Source: Nocardioides marinisabuli (GTDB lineage: Bacteria; Actinomycetota; Actinomycetes; Propionibacteriales; Nocardioidaceae). Taken from it: a DNA stretch of 64,000 nt. The stretch lies in the NCBI RefSeq assembly GCF_013466785.1, contig NZ_CP059163.1, forward strand, positions 4,030,001 through 4,094,000. The letters are read 5' to 3'. Positions 1 to 9,434 of this stretch are shown piece by piece. The notes beneath the pieces were generated by a model. It was not told the origin of the DNA. It saw nothing but the letters and a program-made list of their open reading frames with translations, and ran no database searches. Position numbers and translations under genes: made by a program. How positions within the stretch are numbered: position 1 is the stretch's first letter; each line of letters starts with the position of its first letter.

Positions 1-1363
1 TGGCCTCGCCGGCCTCGACCTCGGCCACCTTGGCCTCGGCCTGCTGCTTGACGTGGGCCTCCCAGCGAGCGTGCGCCTTGGCGTACTGCTCCTCCCAGAC
101 ACCACGCTGCTCGTCGAAGCCCTCGAGCCACTCGCCGGTCTCGGGGTCGAAGCCCTCGGGGTAGACGTAGTTGCCCTGCTCGTCGTACGTGGCGGTCATG
201 CCGTAGAGCGTCGGGTCGAACTCCTCGACGTCCGAGGCGGCAGCGGTCTCGTTGGCCTGCTTCAGCGACAGCGAGATGCGGCGACGCTCGAGGTCGATGT
301 CGATGATCTTGACCATGACGTCGTCGTTGACCTGGACGACCTGCTCGGGGATCTCCACGTGGCGCTCGGCCAGCTCGGAGATGTGCACCAGGCCCTCGAT
401 GCCCTCCTCGACGCGGACGAACGAGCCGAAGGGCACCAGCTTGGTGACCTTGCCGGGCACGATCTGACCGATCTGGTGGGTGCGGGCGAAGTGCTGCCAG
501 GGGTCCTCCTGCGTCGCCTTGAGCGACAGCGAGACCCGCTCGCGGTCCATGTCGACGTCGAGGACCTCGACGGTGACCTCGTCGCCCACGGCCACGACCT
601 CGGAGGGGTGGTCGATGTGCTTCCAGGACAGCTCCGAGACGTGCACGAGGCCGTCGACGCCACCGAGGTCCACGAAGGCACCGAAGTTGACGATCGAGGA
701 CACGACACCCTTGCGGATCTGGCCCTTCTGCAGCTGGGTGAGGAAGCCGTGGCGGACCTCGGACTGGGTCTGCTCGAGCCAGGCACGGCGCGACAGGACC
801 ACGTTGTTGCGGTTCTTGTCGAGCTCGATGATCTTGGCCTCGAGGGTCTGACCGACGTAGGGCTGCAGGTCGCGGACGCGACGCATCTCCACCAGCGAGG
901 CGGGCAGGAAGCCGCGCAGGCCGATGTCGAGGATGAGGCCGCCCTTGACGACCTCGATGACGGTGCCCTCGACGACGCCGTCCTCCTCCTTGACCTGCTC
1001 GATGGTGCCCCAGGCGCGCTCGTACTGGGCGCGCTTCTTGGACAGGATCAGCCGGCCTTCCTTGTCCTCCTTCTGGAGGACGAGGGCCTCGACCTTGTCG
1101 CCGACGGCGACGACCTCGTTGGGGTCGACGTCGTGCTTGATCGACAGCTCGCGCGAGGGGATGACGCCCTCGGTCTTGTAGCCGATGTCGAGCAGGACCT
1201 CGTCGCGGTCCACCTTGACGATGGTGCCGTCGACGATGTCGCCGTCGTTGAAGTACTTGATGGTCGCGTCGATAGCCGCGAGGAAGTCCTCTTCCGACCC
1301 GATGTCGTTGATCGCGATCTGCGGCGCGTCGTAGTCAGGAAGAGTGGAGATGGTGCTCGTCAT
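1..1363 (-). CDS. rpsA: 30S ribosomal protein S1 (3' end missing)
   Basis: This is ribosomal protein S1, which binds mRNA and helps 30S subunits initiate translation. The reverse-strand translation begins MTSTISTLPDYDAPQ and runs open to the window edge, so about 454 residues are present and roughly the last 30 are missing. Four S1 RNA-binding (OB-fold) repeats are visible; repeats 3 and 4 carry conserved segments such as FGAFVDLGGVDGLVHVSE and FGSFVRVEEGIEGLVHISE. The ATG at 1363 is the only sensible start: it gives the actinobacterial N-terminus of the family. No strong Shine-Dalgarno sequence stands directly before it, which is common for rpsA, whose product autoregulates its own mRNA in other bacteria. 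Identification is firm. Confidence 0.97.
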   Translation of the reverse strand, partial: MTSTISTLPDYDAPQIAINDIGSEEDFLAAIDATIKYFNDGDIVDGTIVKVDRDEVLLDIGYKTEGVIPSRELSIKHDVDPNEVVAVGDKVEALVLQKEDKEGRLILSKKRAQYERAWGTIEQVKEEDGVVEGTVIEVVKGGLILDIGLRGFLPASLVEMRRVRDLQPYVGQTLEAKIIELDKNRNNVVLSRRAWLEQTQSEVRHGFLTQLQKGQIRKGVVSSIVNFGAFVDLGGVDGLVHVSELSWKHIDHPSEVVAVGDEVTVEVLDVDMDRERVSLSLKATQEDPWQHFARTHQIGQIVPGKVTKLVPFGSFVRVEEGIEGLVHISELAERHVEIPEQVVQVNDDVMVKIIDIDLERRRISLSLKQANETAAASDVEEFDPTLYGMTATYDEQGNYVYPEGFDPETGEWLEGFDEQRGVWEEQYAKAHARWEAHVKQQAEAKVAEVEAGEA

Positions 1364-1741
1364 AAGGGAAGTGGAACCTTCACGTGGTCAGGAATCGTGC
1401 GGACGTGCGCCAGGAGTCCTCGTCCACCGCCGGACAGCGGTGAGCCCGGTCCGCTCCGTATGGGACACAGGCAGACTCCAGGCGCTGTAACAGACTACGC
1501 CGCGCGTCGTCCGAGCGTCCAACCAGGACGCGACCCCACTGGTCCAGACCACTAAGGAGTCGTCTGCATACCGACGGTACCCCTGGGTACGGTCCGGTCA
1601 CGACGAGGTCGCGCCGGTCCTCCACGAGACCGCCCGGCGCGCCCCCGGACGCCGCAGACGACCAGGGTCCGACCCCCATCCCCCCCACCGGTCCCCGCTC
1701 CTGCTGCGGCAGCCCCGCCACCTTCTCAGGAGACCCCCCCC
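1364..1741. other. intergenic region between rpsA and the TSP3-repeat gene
   Basis: This 378-base divergent gap must hold promoters for rpsA (leftward) and the secreted protein gene (rightward). I see no convincing ORF. Two palindromic patches stand out: GTACCCctGGGTAC at 1577-1590, and GGTCCAGACC at 1541-1550. The latter decamer recurs in the inverted repeat at 43740-43763. No -10/-35 pair could be assigned with confidence. Confidence 0.4.
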
Positions 1742-4354
1742 ATGACGTCCTCCCCCCGGACGCGGCTACGCCGTCCACTGACCCTCGGCGTCGGCCTGTC
1801 GACCGCCGCTCTCTACTCCCTGGTCGCGGTCCCCGCGGCCCAGGCCGACCCGCTGCCCGTCCCCGTGACCGCGACCTCCTCGGCCACGGGCGAGGTCGCC
1901 CACGTCACGGCGCTCTCGGTGCCGCTCGCCGGCGTCTCGGCCGTCGACGCCGGCGTCGCGCAGGTCACCGGCACGGTCAGCGCCAGCGCGCCCCGGGCCG
2001 TCGCCGACGCACGCAACATCGACGGCTCGCTGCTCACGGCGCTGCCGCTCGGTGAGCTCGACGCGGTGCTGGCCGACGCCCACCAGGAGGCGCCGCCCTC
2101 CAACGACGCGCCCACCACCGACTCGCTGATCCCTCCGGACCTGCTCGGCCCGCTGGGCGTCGGCGTCTCCAACGCCTCGGCCCACGCCCGCTTCCTCGAC
2201 AGCGGGCTGTGCCTGCCCGGCACCGTGCCCCTGACCACCTCGACGGTCTCCACCGCCGACGTCGACCTCCTCGGTCTGGTGCAGCTGCCCGGCGTGGCCG
2301 CCACCTCGCAGTCGACCAAGCTGGTCGCCAACGGCCGGCCCGACGGCGGGCGCACCGTGGTCAGCCGCGTCGTCGGCAGCACCGTCGACCTCTCGATCGG
2401 CGGCCAGCAGGTCGTCGAGGTGCTCACCGCCCCCGAGCTCGTCGTCGAGAGCGACGGCACGGCGGAGGGCACGAAGGCGACGTACACCGCCCCGCTGGTC
2501 GCCATCGGCGGCGAGGTGGTCGACCTCGCCGACGGCTCCGCCAGCCTGCCCCCCGAGGCCGGCATGCTCCTCGAGCTCTCGGCCGGCGAGCTCGTCGTGA
2601 GCGAGAAGACCGCCACCAATGTCGTCGCAGAGGCCACCGCGCTGCACCTCAAGGTGACCCTGGGCGGCCTCATCGACGTCGCCGAGATCGACCTCTTCCC
2701 GATGGCCGCCCAGGTCACCGCCCCTGCCGGCGGCGTCACCTGCGGCACCGCGCCCGACTCCGACGGCGACGGCCTGACCGACGACGTCGAGGAGGTCATC
2801 GGCACCGACCCCGGCAACCCCGACTCCGACGGTGACGGGACCCCCGACGGCGACGAGGACGCCGACGCCGACGGCCTGACCAACCTCGAGGAGGTCACCG
2901 GCTCGGAGAACGACGGCTACGGCAACGAGCCCACCGACCCCACCGACGCCGACAGCGACGACGACGGGCTCACCGACGGCCAGGAGGTCGACCAGACCGG
3001 CACCGACCCCAACGACCCCGACACCGACGGCGACGGCACCAACGACTTCGACGAGGACGCCGACGCCGACGGGCTCAGCAACGGCGAGGAGGTCACCGGT
3101 TCCGAGAACGGTGCGTTCGGCGACGAGCCGACCGACCCCGCCGACGCCGACAGCGACGACGACGGGCTCACCGACGGCCAGGAGACCAGCGGCTCGGAGA
3201 ACGACGCCTTCGGCAACGAGCCCACCGACCCCAACGACGCCGACACCGACGACGGCGGCTCGAGCGACGGCGAGGAGACGGGGGCCGACCCGGCCACCGA
3301 CCCCAACGACGCCGGTGACGACACCTCCGACCCCGACGGCGACTCCGACGGTGACGGCCTCACCAACGGCGAGGAGACCAGCGGCTCGGAGAACGACGGC
3401 TACGGCAACGAGCCCACCGACCCCGACGACGCCGACTCCGACGACGACGGGCTCACCGACGGCCAGGAGATCAACGAGACCGGCACCGACCCCAACGACC
3501 CCGACACCGACGGCGACGGCACCTCCGACTTCGACGAGGACGCCGACGCCGACGGGCTCACCAACGGCGAGGAGGTCACCGGTTCGGAGAACGACGCCCA
3601 CGGCAACGAGCCCACCGACCCCACCGACCCCGACAGCGACGACGGTGGCGTCAACGACGGTGACGAGGTCGCGGCCGGCACCGACCCCAACGACGCCGGG
3701 GACGACGACACCGGCAGCGGTGGACCGCTCGACACCGACCAGGACGGCCTGACCGACGCCGAGGAGCTGCTGCTCGGCACCGACCCGACCAACCCCGACA
3801 CCGACGGCGACAAGCTGCTCGACGGCGAGGAGGTCAACGACCACAGCACCGACCCGCTCGACCCCGACACCGACGGCGACCAGCTCGACGACGGCGACGA
3901 GGTCAACGCGTTCTCGACCGACCCGCTCGACCCCGACACCGACGACGACGGGCTCAAGGACGGCTTCGAGGTCTTCGAGACCAAGGCCGACCCGCTGAAG
4001 AAGGACACCGACGGCGACGGCCTCAACGACGGGCGCGAGGTCAAGCGGTTCAAGACCAAGCCGCACAAGGCCGACACCGACAAGGACGGTCTCAACGACC
4101 GTCGCGAGATCAAGGGCCTGGCCAACAAGCGCTACGACAAGTGCCCCACCAACCCGCGCAAGAAGGACACCGACAAGGACGGCCTGACCGACAAGCGCGA
4201 GATCAAGAAGTACAAGACCAACCCCTGTGACAAGGACACCGACGGCGGCGGCGCCAACGACGGCAAGGAGGTCGCTGCCGGCAGCGACCCCCTCGACCCC
4301 GGGAGCACGCCAAACTACCCGCGCGGCACTGCCGCGCGAGGGGTGACCGGCTGA
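1742..4354 (+). CDS. secreted thrombospondin type 3 repeat calcium-binding protein
   Basis: This is an 870-residue exported protein of unknown specific role. A signal peptide is visible (twin arginines near the start, a hydrophobic stretch, likely cut after AQA near residue 35). Residues about 36-330 form a domain I do not recognise, with a Cys pair. Residues about 335-855 are a long run of Asp-rich TSP3-type calcium-binding repeats of the form [12 protein letters not shown], with spacers such as TGTDPNDPD. Some spacers are long insertions ('GSENDxxGNEPTDP') that occur about five times. The last five repeats are Lys-rich, unlike the earlier ones. No sortase motif or C-terminal membrane anchor is seen. 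AGGAGA lies 8 to 13 bases before the ATG. The role is probably Ca-dependent cell-surface structure or adhesion; this is inference. Confidence 0.85.
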   Translation: MTSSPRTRLRRPLTLGVGLSTAALYSLVAVPAAQADPLPVPVTATSSATGEVAHVTALSVPLAGVSAVDAGVAQVTGTVSASAPRAVADARNIDGSLLTALPLGELDAVLADAHQEAPPSNDAPTTDSLIPPDLLGPLGVGVSNASAHARFLDSGLCLPGTVPLTTSTVSTADVDLLGLVQLPGVAATSQSTKLVANGRPDGGRTVVSRVVGSTVDLSIGGQQVVEVLTAPELVVESDGTAEGTKATYTAPLVAIGGEVVDLADGSASLPPEAGMLLELSAGELVVSEKTATNVVAEATALHLKVTLGGLIDVAEIDLFPMAAQVTAPAGGVTCGTAPDSDGDGLTDDVEEVIGTDPGNPDSDGDGTPDGDEDADADGLTNLEEVTGSENDGYGNEPTDPTDADSDDDGLTDGQEVDQTGTDPNDPDTDGDGTNDFDEDADADGLSNGEEVTGSENGAFGDEPTDPADADSDDDGLTDGQETSGSENDAFGNEPTDPNDADTDDGGSSDGEETGADPATDPNDAGDDTSDPDGDSDGDGLTNGEETSGSENDGYGNEPTDPDDADSDDDGLTDGQEINETGTDPNDPDTDGDGTSDFDEDADADGLTNGEEVTGSENDAHGNEPTDPTDPDSDDGGVNDGDEVAAGTDPNDAGDDDTGSGGPLDTDQDGLTDAEELLLGTDPTNPDTDGDKLLDGEEVNDHSTDPLDPDTDGDQLDDGDEVNAFSTDPLDPDTDDDGLKDGFEVFETKADPLKKDTDGDGLNDGREVKRFKTKPHKADTDKDGLNDRREIKGLANKRYDKCPTNPRKKDTDKDGLTDKREIKKYKTNPCDKDTDGGGANDGKEVAAGSDPLDPGSTPNYPRGTAARGVTG

Positions 4355-4393
4355 GACCGGTCCCCCTTCCAGACCGCACCATGGCGGGGCGGG

Positions 4394-4426
4394 ACGGGCA
4401 CGTGGCGCTCAGCGCCACGTGCCCGT
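4394..4426. terminator. bidirectional hairpin terminator
   Basis: A perfect 16-bp inverted repeat (ACGGGCACGTGGCGCT at 4394-4409 and its complement at 4411-4426) has a one-base centre and TTGGG after it. It lies about 40 bases after the TSP3 gene and contains the final codons and stop of the leftward phosphotransferase gene, so it can serve both. Confidence 0.75.
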
Positions 4427-5368
4427 TTGGGCGTCCAGGTCGCCGCTGGCGACCACCGCGCCCAGCTGCGCCGCGGCACGGTCGCTGACCGGGTTCTGCC
4501 CGGCCCGGGAGGCCAGCTCGACCAGGGCCGCCAGGTCGGCGGCCCGGGCCAGCTCGAGCGCCCGGTCGGCCTCGACCCCGCGCAGGGCGGCGTACGTCGT
4601 CACCACGGCGTCGTGGAACGCGGGGCGCCGCTCGAAGCGCAGCAGGTTGCCCAGGTCGGTGAAGGGGTTCCCCGCGTGCGCGAACTCCCAGTCGAGGACG
4701 CCGGTCACCTCGACCGGGGCGTCCTGCTCGTCGGGCACGCGCAGCAGCAGGTTCTTGGGGTTGAGGTCGCTGTGCACCAGGCAGTGCTGCGGCACCTCGT
4801 CGAGCAGGTCCTGCGCGTCCCGGGCGAGCCCGGCCAGGCGGTCGAGCCCCGCGGCCCCGAGCGCCGGCAGCCACGACCCCGGGGCCGCCACCAGCACCTC
4901 GACCAGCTCGACCAGGCCGTCGACGTCGTACGGCGCCGGGTGGGGGCCGATGGTGAGCGCGGCGTCGACGAAGGCGCCCCCGCGCGGCAGCACGGCGCCG
5001 GCCAGGGCGACGAGCACCCGACCCAGCGCCTCACCCGCGGACGCCGCGCCGGCGTCGTCGAGCCGGGGCAGCACCAGGTCGCCCCGCTCGCCGGGCAGGA
5101 ACCCGGTCACCAGCAGCCCGGGGAGGCCCTGGTCGGGGTCGGCTCGCCGGACCTCGAGCACCGGGGGCACCCCCGGCACCACACCGGCCGCGTGCGCCAG
5201 CACCGCCGCGTCGACCGCGGGGGCGTCGGGTCCACGGCGCCCGGAGTAGATGCGCACGACGGTGCGCTCGCCGCCCGCCTCGGCCACGAACGTCTCCCCC
5301 GACCAGCCGCCCTCGAGGGGTCGCAGCGAGGCGAAGGCCGGGTCGCCGGGAGAGTCGGGGTGGTCCAC
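4409..5368 (-). CDS. aminoglycoside phosphotransferase-family kinase (APH fold)
   Basis: This protein of about 319 residues has the protein-kinase-like fold of the APH/choline kinase family. The catalytic loop HSDLNPKNLLL and the metal-binding LDWEFAHAGNPFTDLGNLLR are both intact. A glycine-poor P-loop-like GGWSGETF and the lysine-equivalent strand RTVVRIY are near the N-terminus. The small-molecule substrate cannot be inferred; such chromosomal genes usually phosphorylate metabolites rather than confer resistance. The ORF is open up to 5500, but the GTG at 5368 (VDHPDSPGDPAF) is preferred. Longer starts would overlap the divergent promoter and coding start at 5415-5427 and add an Arg-rich tail not typical of the family. 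It diverges from the decapeptide-repeat gene. Confidence 0.8.
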   Translation of the reverse strand: MDHPDSPGDPAFASLRPLEGGWSGETFVAEAGGERTVVRIYSGRRGPDAPAVDAAVLAHAAGVVPGVPPVLEVRRADPDQGLPGLLVTGFLPGERGDLVLPRLDDAGAASAGEALGRVLVALAGAVLPRGGAFVDAALTIGPHPAPYDVDGLVELVEVLVAAPGSWLPALGAAGLDRLAGLARDAQDLLDEVPQHCLVHSDLNPKNLLLRVPDEQDAPVEVTGVLDWEFAHAGNPFTDLGNLLRFERRPAFHDAVVTTYAALRGVEADRALELARAADLAALVELASRAGQNPVSDRAAAQLGAVVASGDLDAQTGTWR

Positions 5369-5414
5369 GCCGTGGATGCTGCCACGTCGACGCCCCAGCG
5401 GGCGCCGGGGACCG

Positions 5415-5420
5415 TACCGT
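5415..5420 (+). promoter_or_regulatory. -10 box TACCGT, leaderless promoter
   Basis: TACCGT matches the actinobacterial TANNNT -10 and ends 6 bases before the ATG at 5427. Transcription would therefore start at or next to the start codon. The same geometry recurs at eight other genes in the window. Confidence 0.55.
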
Positions 5421-5426
5421 TGCCCC

Positions 5427-6113
5427 ATGCCACTGCCCTCCGTCCTCCTCGACGCCGCGCTGCTGCCGTGGCGTGTCGGGGTCGCCGCCACCCGCACCAC
5501 CCTCGCCCTGGGCGTCCTCGCCTCGCCGGAGGGGCCGCTGCGCCGCCCGGGCGGGTACGCCGACCTGCTGCTGCGGGTGATCGGTGAGCGCGGCTACGCC
5601 GAGCAGCTGACCGACCTGCTCACCGACGAGCAGGGGCCGATGCGCCTGGCCGGTGCCGTCAACGAGCTGGTCGCCCCCGACCGCCCGCTGGGCCGGATGC
5701 TCCAGCGCGACGGGGTCGTCGACGCGCTGCTCGCTGAGGGCGGCCCCGTCGACCGGCTGCTGGCACCCGGCGGGGCGCTGGACCGGCTGCTCGCCGAGGA
5801 CGGCGCCCTGGAGAGGGTCGTGGCCGCCGACGGCGTCCTCGACCGGGTGCTGCGACCGGGCGGCCTGGCCGACCGGCTGCTCACCGACGACTCCTTCATC
5901 GAGAAGCTCCTCGACGAGGGCGGCACGCTCGACCAGCTGGTGCAGCTCGGCGCCACCCTCGAGGCCATCCAGCCGCGGCTGGCCGAGCTGGCCGCGGTGG
6001 TGCCGACCCTCTCGGCCTCCGCCGACGCGCTGGGCCGTGCGGTGGGTCCCCTGGGCGACCTGGCCGGGCGGCTGCCGATGTCGCGGCGCAAGCCCACCCC
6101 GCTGGGCCCGTGA
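5427..6113 (+). CDS. decapeptide-repeat helical protein, function unknown
   Basis: This is a 228-residue protein I do not recognise. Residues 81-180 are ten perfectly phased 10-residue repeats with the pattern (L/V/M)(L/V)xx(D/G)Gx(L/V)(D/E)R, for example LLAEGGPVDR, LLAPGGALDR and LLAEDGALER. The spacing suggests an amphipathic helical or short-solenoid surface with alternating Leu and Asp/Arg faces. The N-terminus (residues 1-32) contains a moderately hydrophobic stretch but no clear signal peptide. The C-terminus is basic (SRRKPTP). The start ATG is fixed by a -10 box 6 bases upstream and no Shine-Dalgarno, i.e. a leaderless mRNA. The next gene starts inside its stop codon (GTGA overlap), so it is probably co-translated with the methyltransferase. 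Confidence 0.7.
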   Translation: MPLPSVLLDAALLPWRVGVAATRTTLALGVLASPEGPLRRPGGYADLLLRVIGERGYAEQLTDLLTDEQGPMRLAGAVNELVAPDRPLGRMLQRDGVVDALLAEGGPVDRLLAPGGALDRLLAEDGALERVVAADGVLDRVLRPGGLADRLLTDDSFIEKLLDEGGTLDQLVQLGATLEAIQPRLAELAAVVPTLSASADALGRAVGPLGDLAGRLPMSRRKPTPLGP

Positions 6114-6970
6114 CGAGCCCGGCCCCGGGACGCCCCCCGGTCTCCCCCGACTCCCGCGACCACCCGCCGCAGGCACCGGTGCGCGCCGAGCGCCGCGCCG
6201 TGACCGAGCAGGAGTCACGCCGCGCCAACGGACCCGACTGGGACCGCTACGCCGACGACTACCAGGCCACGCACGGCGAGTTCCTCGGTGACGTCGGGTT
6301 CGTCTGGGGCCCCGAGGGGCTGACCGAGGCCGAGGCCGGGGTGCTCGGCGACCTGCACGGACGCGACGTGCTCGAGGTCGGCTCGGGCGCCGGGCAGTGC
6401 TCGCGCTGGGTGCGGGCGGCCGGTGGGCGCTCCTACGGCCTCGACCTGTCGCACCGCCAGCTGCAGCACTCGCGCCGCATCGACGTCGCCACCGACGTCG
6501 CGGTGCCCTCGGTCCTGGCGACCGCGACCGCGCTGCCCTTCCGCGACGCCTCGTTCGACGTCGTCTTCAGCTCCTTCGGCGCGCTGCAGTTCGTGGCCGA
6601 CATCGGCGTGGCCGTCGACGAGGCGGCGCGCGTGCTGCGCCCCGGCGGTCGCTTCGCCTTCTCGATCACCCACCCGACGCGGTGGATGTTCCCCGACGAC
6701 CCCGGCGAGGCGGGCCTGGTGGCCTCGCAGTCCTACTGGGACCGCACGCCGTACGTCGAGGTGGACGACGCCTCCGGCGAGGTGTCCTACGTCGAGCACC
6801 ACCGGACGCTGGGCGACTGGGTGGGCCTGCTGTCGGGCGCGGGCTTCGCCCTGACCCGGCTCCTGGAGCCGGAGTGGCCCGAGCACCACGAGCGGGTGTG
6901 GGGCGGCTGGTCGGGCGTGCGGGGTCGCTACACCCCTGGAACAGCGATCCTGGTCGCCGACCTGAGGTAG
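6110..6970 (+). CDS. class I SAM-dependent methyltransferase
   Basis: This is a 286-residue Rossmann-fold methyltransferase of the Methyltransf_11 type. Motif I is VLEVGSGAGQCSRW (about residues 87-100), followed by the acidic strand YGLDLS. The motif-IV region FDVVFSSFGALQFV and the post-I region VLRPGGRFAFSITHP are also present. The substrate is unknown. The GTG at 6110 overlaps the stop of the upstream gene (GTGA), indicating translational coupling. A second in-frame GTG at 6200, giving VTEQESRRANGPDWDRY, would remove a Pro-rich 30-residue tail that is probably disordered and cannot be excluded. A strong hairpin terminator follows. Confidence 0.85.
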   Translation: MTSPAPGRPPVSPDSRDHPPQAPVRAERRAVTEQESRRANGPDWDRYADDYQATHGEFLGDVGFVWGPEGLTEAEAGVLGDLHGRDVLEVGSGAGQCSRWVRAAGGRSYGLDLSHRQLQHSRRIDVATDVAVPSVLATATALPFRDASFDVVFSSFGALQFVADIGVAVDEAARVLRPGGRFAFSITHPTRWMFPDDPGEAGLVASQSYWDRTPYVEVDDASGEVSYVEHHRTLGDWVGLLSGAGFALTRLLEPEWPEHHERVWGGWSGVRGRYTPGTAILVADLR

Positions 6971-6981
6971 GCCCCCCAGCG

Positions 6982-7019
6982 CAGGGGCCCCGCACCGTGT
7001 CGACGGTGCGGGGCCCCTG
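6982..7019. terminator. strong bidirectional hairpin terminator
   Basis: CAGGGGCCCCGCACCG (6982-6997) pairs perfectly with 7004-7019 around a 6-base loop. It lies 12 bases after the methyltransferase stop and 13 before the end of the convergent gene at 7032, so it can insulate both. Confidence 0.85.
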
Positions 7020-7031
7020 TGACGTGCTGGG

Positions 7032-9434
7032 TCAGACGAAGCGGCGGCGTGCGGCCAGGACCCCGGCGCCGGTGCCCAGGACCACGAGACCACCCAGACC
7101 CCGGACCAGGTTGCGGCCACCCTCACCGTCCTCGCCCTCGACGACGAAGCTGTACGCCGCCAGCCCGACGGCACCGTCCGGCGCACCGAAGACCATCTCC
7201 TCGGCGTCGGCACGCTCGGCGCCGGCGTTCATCACGGCCACCAGCTCGCCGTAGTCCTGCGAGGTGGCCTCACCGGCCGCGACGAGCTTCTTGGTGCCCT
7301 CGTCGGAGAGCCGTTGGGCGCCGTCGACGAGCGCCGGTGCGCCGTCCGCCGCCTGCTCGAGACCCTCGGCGAGCCGGCCGGAACCGTCGGCCGCACCCCG
7401 GAGCCCGTTGGCGAGCTCGTCGGCACCGGAGGCCAGCTGCTGCGAGCCCGCGGCGGCGTCACCCGCGCCCTGGGCCAGCTGTCCGGCGCCGTCGTCCAGC
7501 TGACGCGCCCCGGCGACGAGGTCACCGGCGCCGGCATCGAGCTGCCCGAGGCCGTACGACAGCTCCCGGCCGCCTGCCGCGGCGTCGAGAGCCCCGCTGT
7601 CGAGGGCCTGGATGCCGCCGACGGCGCTCTGCACACCCTCGGCGAGGTCGACCAGGCCCTGCCGGACCTCGCCCAAGCCGGCCTTCAGCTCCTGGCTTCC
7701 CGCCAGCAGCTTGCCCGCACCGGCCTCGGCCTCGGCGACGCCGGTGGCCAGCTTCTCGCTGCCGGGCGCCAGCAGGCTGACACCGTCGATGGCGGACTTG
7801 AGCCCGCCGGACACGGCGGTGAGACCCGCCACCGCCTGACCGAGGCTCGTGCTGAGCGTGCCGCCCAGGCTGGTGAGCGCCGCGAGGGCCTCGCTCAGCT
7901 GGGTCGCGCAGACAGGCTCGGCCTGGCAGCCGGCCGTCTGCAGCGCTGCGCCGACCTTCTGGCCGATCCCGGTGAGGGCGGCCGTCGTGCTGCCCGACCC
8001 GCCCTGCAGACCGGCCAGGACCTGGTCGACCCCGCCCTTGGCGACCGGCAGACCGGCCGCGAGCGACGCGATGCCGTCGCGCACCTGGGCCGACCCGTCC
8101 TTGGCGGTGCCGAGCCCGGTATCGAGGGCGGCCAGCCCACCGACCAGGGTGTCGGCCTGGGTCGTGGTGCCGACCTTGACGAGGATGGTGTCCACGCCCG
8201 CCTTGAGGGCCTGGATTCCGGCGGCCGCGGCCGGCAGACCCGACTGGGCATCCGCCAGCTGGCCGAGCCCGTCGCTGATCTGCGACAGCCCGGCGCTGAG
8301 GTCCTTGCTGCCCTCGAGGGCCGAACCCGTACCGGCGCCGAGACGAGCCGCCCCCGCCGAGAGGTCGCCGGTGCCGCCCGCGAGCTGACGCGCACCGTCG
8401 TCGAGCCGGCCGAGCCCGTCCTGCAGGTCGCTGGCGCCGTCGGCCAGGCGACCGGCTCCTGGAGCGGCCTCGTCGACGAGGCCTGCGCGCAGCTGATCGG
8501 CGCCGTCGTTGAGCTGGATGAGCCCGCTCAGGAGGTCGGCCGCACCGTCCCGCAGCTGGAGGAGGTTGCTGTCGATCGTGGTGGCGCCCTCCGTCAGCTC
8601 GATGCCGGTGTCGGCGCCGCCCTGGTAGCTCTCGGCCGCCGACGCGAAGGTCGGTACGTTGAGCGGGTTGACCGGCAGCGCCGAGATGTCGGCACGGGGG
8701 ACCACGCCCTCGGTGATGTCGGCCGAGTAGCCGAACGTCGCGGTCGTCGACCCGATCGGCGGGAACAGCGTCATCGTGAACGAGAGCTTGGTGCCGCCCT
8801 GACCGTCACCGGCGAGGTTGGCCTGGTCCGAGCTGACGTTCTTGAAGTTCGGGGGTGCGACGGTGGTCAACGAGCCGACAACCGGGATCGCGACGTCGAC
8901 CGTCTTGGTGACGGTGCCACCGTTCCCATCGTCGTAGCTGACCTCCTGCGGGGCCGAAGTGGTGTTCTCGACCGTGTAGGTGACGTCCAGGCGACCGGAC
9001 TCCCCCACGACGTCGCCGGGCTGCACGGACTCGCCGTCGAGCTGGTAGTCCACCGAGATCGTCAGCGGCAGGTCACCCTGGAAGTCGCTCACCGAGCGGA
9101 GCTCCTGCTCGCCATCGACGGTGGTCTCGAGCGTCTGCACGCCGTCCTCGACGTCCCACCCGCCGAAGCCGTCGAGGTTGCGCACCCCGTCAGGGGCCAC
9201 GGGGTTGGACAGCTGCACGTCACCTGACCCGGTGAGCGAGAGCTGCTCGTAGATCCGCTTCGTCTCCACCTCGCCGGTCGGCGAGAGGTAGACCTGAACG
9301 GTCTCGGTGTTGACGACGCGGACCTCGGCGTCGGTGCCGGCGGCTGTGGCCGGCATCGCCGAGGCCAGGACCCCGACCGCCAGCACGGCGGTGCCGGCGA
9401 GGACCTTCGTGGGAAAACGGTTCATGGGGCTCAC
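7032..9434 (-). CDS. secreted, C-terminally anchored X-X-X-Leu-X-X-Gly repeat protein (YhgE/Pip-like)
   Basis: This is an 800-residue cell-envelope protein. It has an N-terminal signal peptide (residues about 5-32, ending ATA), a beta-rich domain of about 240 residues, and then about 430 residues of helical repeats such as LDDGAGQLAQGAGDAAAGSQQLASGA. These match the X-X-X-Leu-X-X-Gly heptad repeats of the YhgE/Pip (phage infection protein) group. A pair of Cys (GCQAEPVC) interrupts the repeat. A C-terminal membrane helix followed by RRR ends the protein, so it would stand out from the membrane. The start is GTG 9434, with GGAG 8 bases upstream, overlapping the stop of the upstream gene; ATG 9425 is an alternative. 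Unlike classical YhgE proteins it lacks a multi-helix C-terminal domain. Function unknown. Confidence 0.8.
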   Translation of the reverse strand: MSPMNRFPTKVLAGTAVLAVGVLASAMPATAAGTDAEVRVVNTETVQVYLSPTGEVETKRIYEQLSLTGSGDVQLSNPVAPDGVRNLDGFGGWDVEDGVQTLETTVDGEQELRSVSDFQGDLPLTISVDYQLDGESVQPGDVVGESGRLDVTYTVENTTSAPQEVSYDDGNGGTVTKTVDVAIPVVGSLTTVAPPNFKNVSSDQANLAGDGQGGTKLSFTMTLFPPIGSTTATFGYSADITEGVVPRADISALPVNPLNVPTFASAAESYQGGADTGIELTEGATTIDSNLLQLRDGAADLLSGLIQLNDGADQLRAGLVDEAAPGAGRLADGASDLQDGLGRLDDGARQLAGGTGDLSAGAARLGAGTGSALEGSKDLSAGLSQISDGLGQLADAQSGLPAAAAGIQALKAGVDTILVKVGTTTQADTLVGGLAALDTGLGTAKDGSAQVRDGIASLAAGLPVAKGGVDQVLAGLQGGSGSTTAALTGIGQKVGAALQTAGCQAEPVCATQLSEALAALTSLGGTLSTSLGQAVAGLTAVSGGLKSAIDGVSLLAPGSEKLATGVAEAEAGAGKLLAGSQELKAGLGEVRQGLVDLAEGVQSAVGGIQALDSGALDAAAGGRELSYGLGQLDAGAGDLVAGARQLDDGAGQLAQGAGDAAAGSQQLASGADELANGLRGAADGSGRLAEGLEQAADGAPALVDGAQRLSDEGTKKLVAAGEATSQDYGELVAVMNAGAERADAEEMVFGAPDGAVGLAAYSFVVEGEDGEGGRNLVRGLGGLVVLGTGAGVLAARRRFV

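Noticed and set aside
1766..4066. Long Val/Gly-rich frame antisense to the TSP3 gene
   Set aside because: The repetitive VGVGVxxVGG translation merely mirrors the Asp-rich repeat codons of the real gene.
2744..4300. CRISPR-like regular repeats
   Set aside because: They are codons of TSP3 protein repeats, in frame and of variable length, without spacers.
4409..5368. Aminoglycoside resistance gene
   Set aside because: Only the general APH/choline-kinase fold is supported; no mobile-element context and no close match to known resistance enzymes could be claimed.
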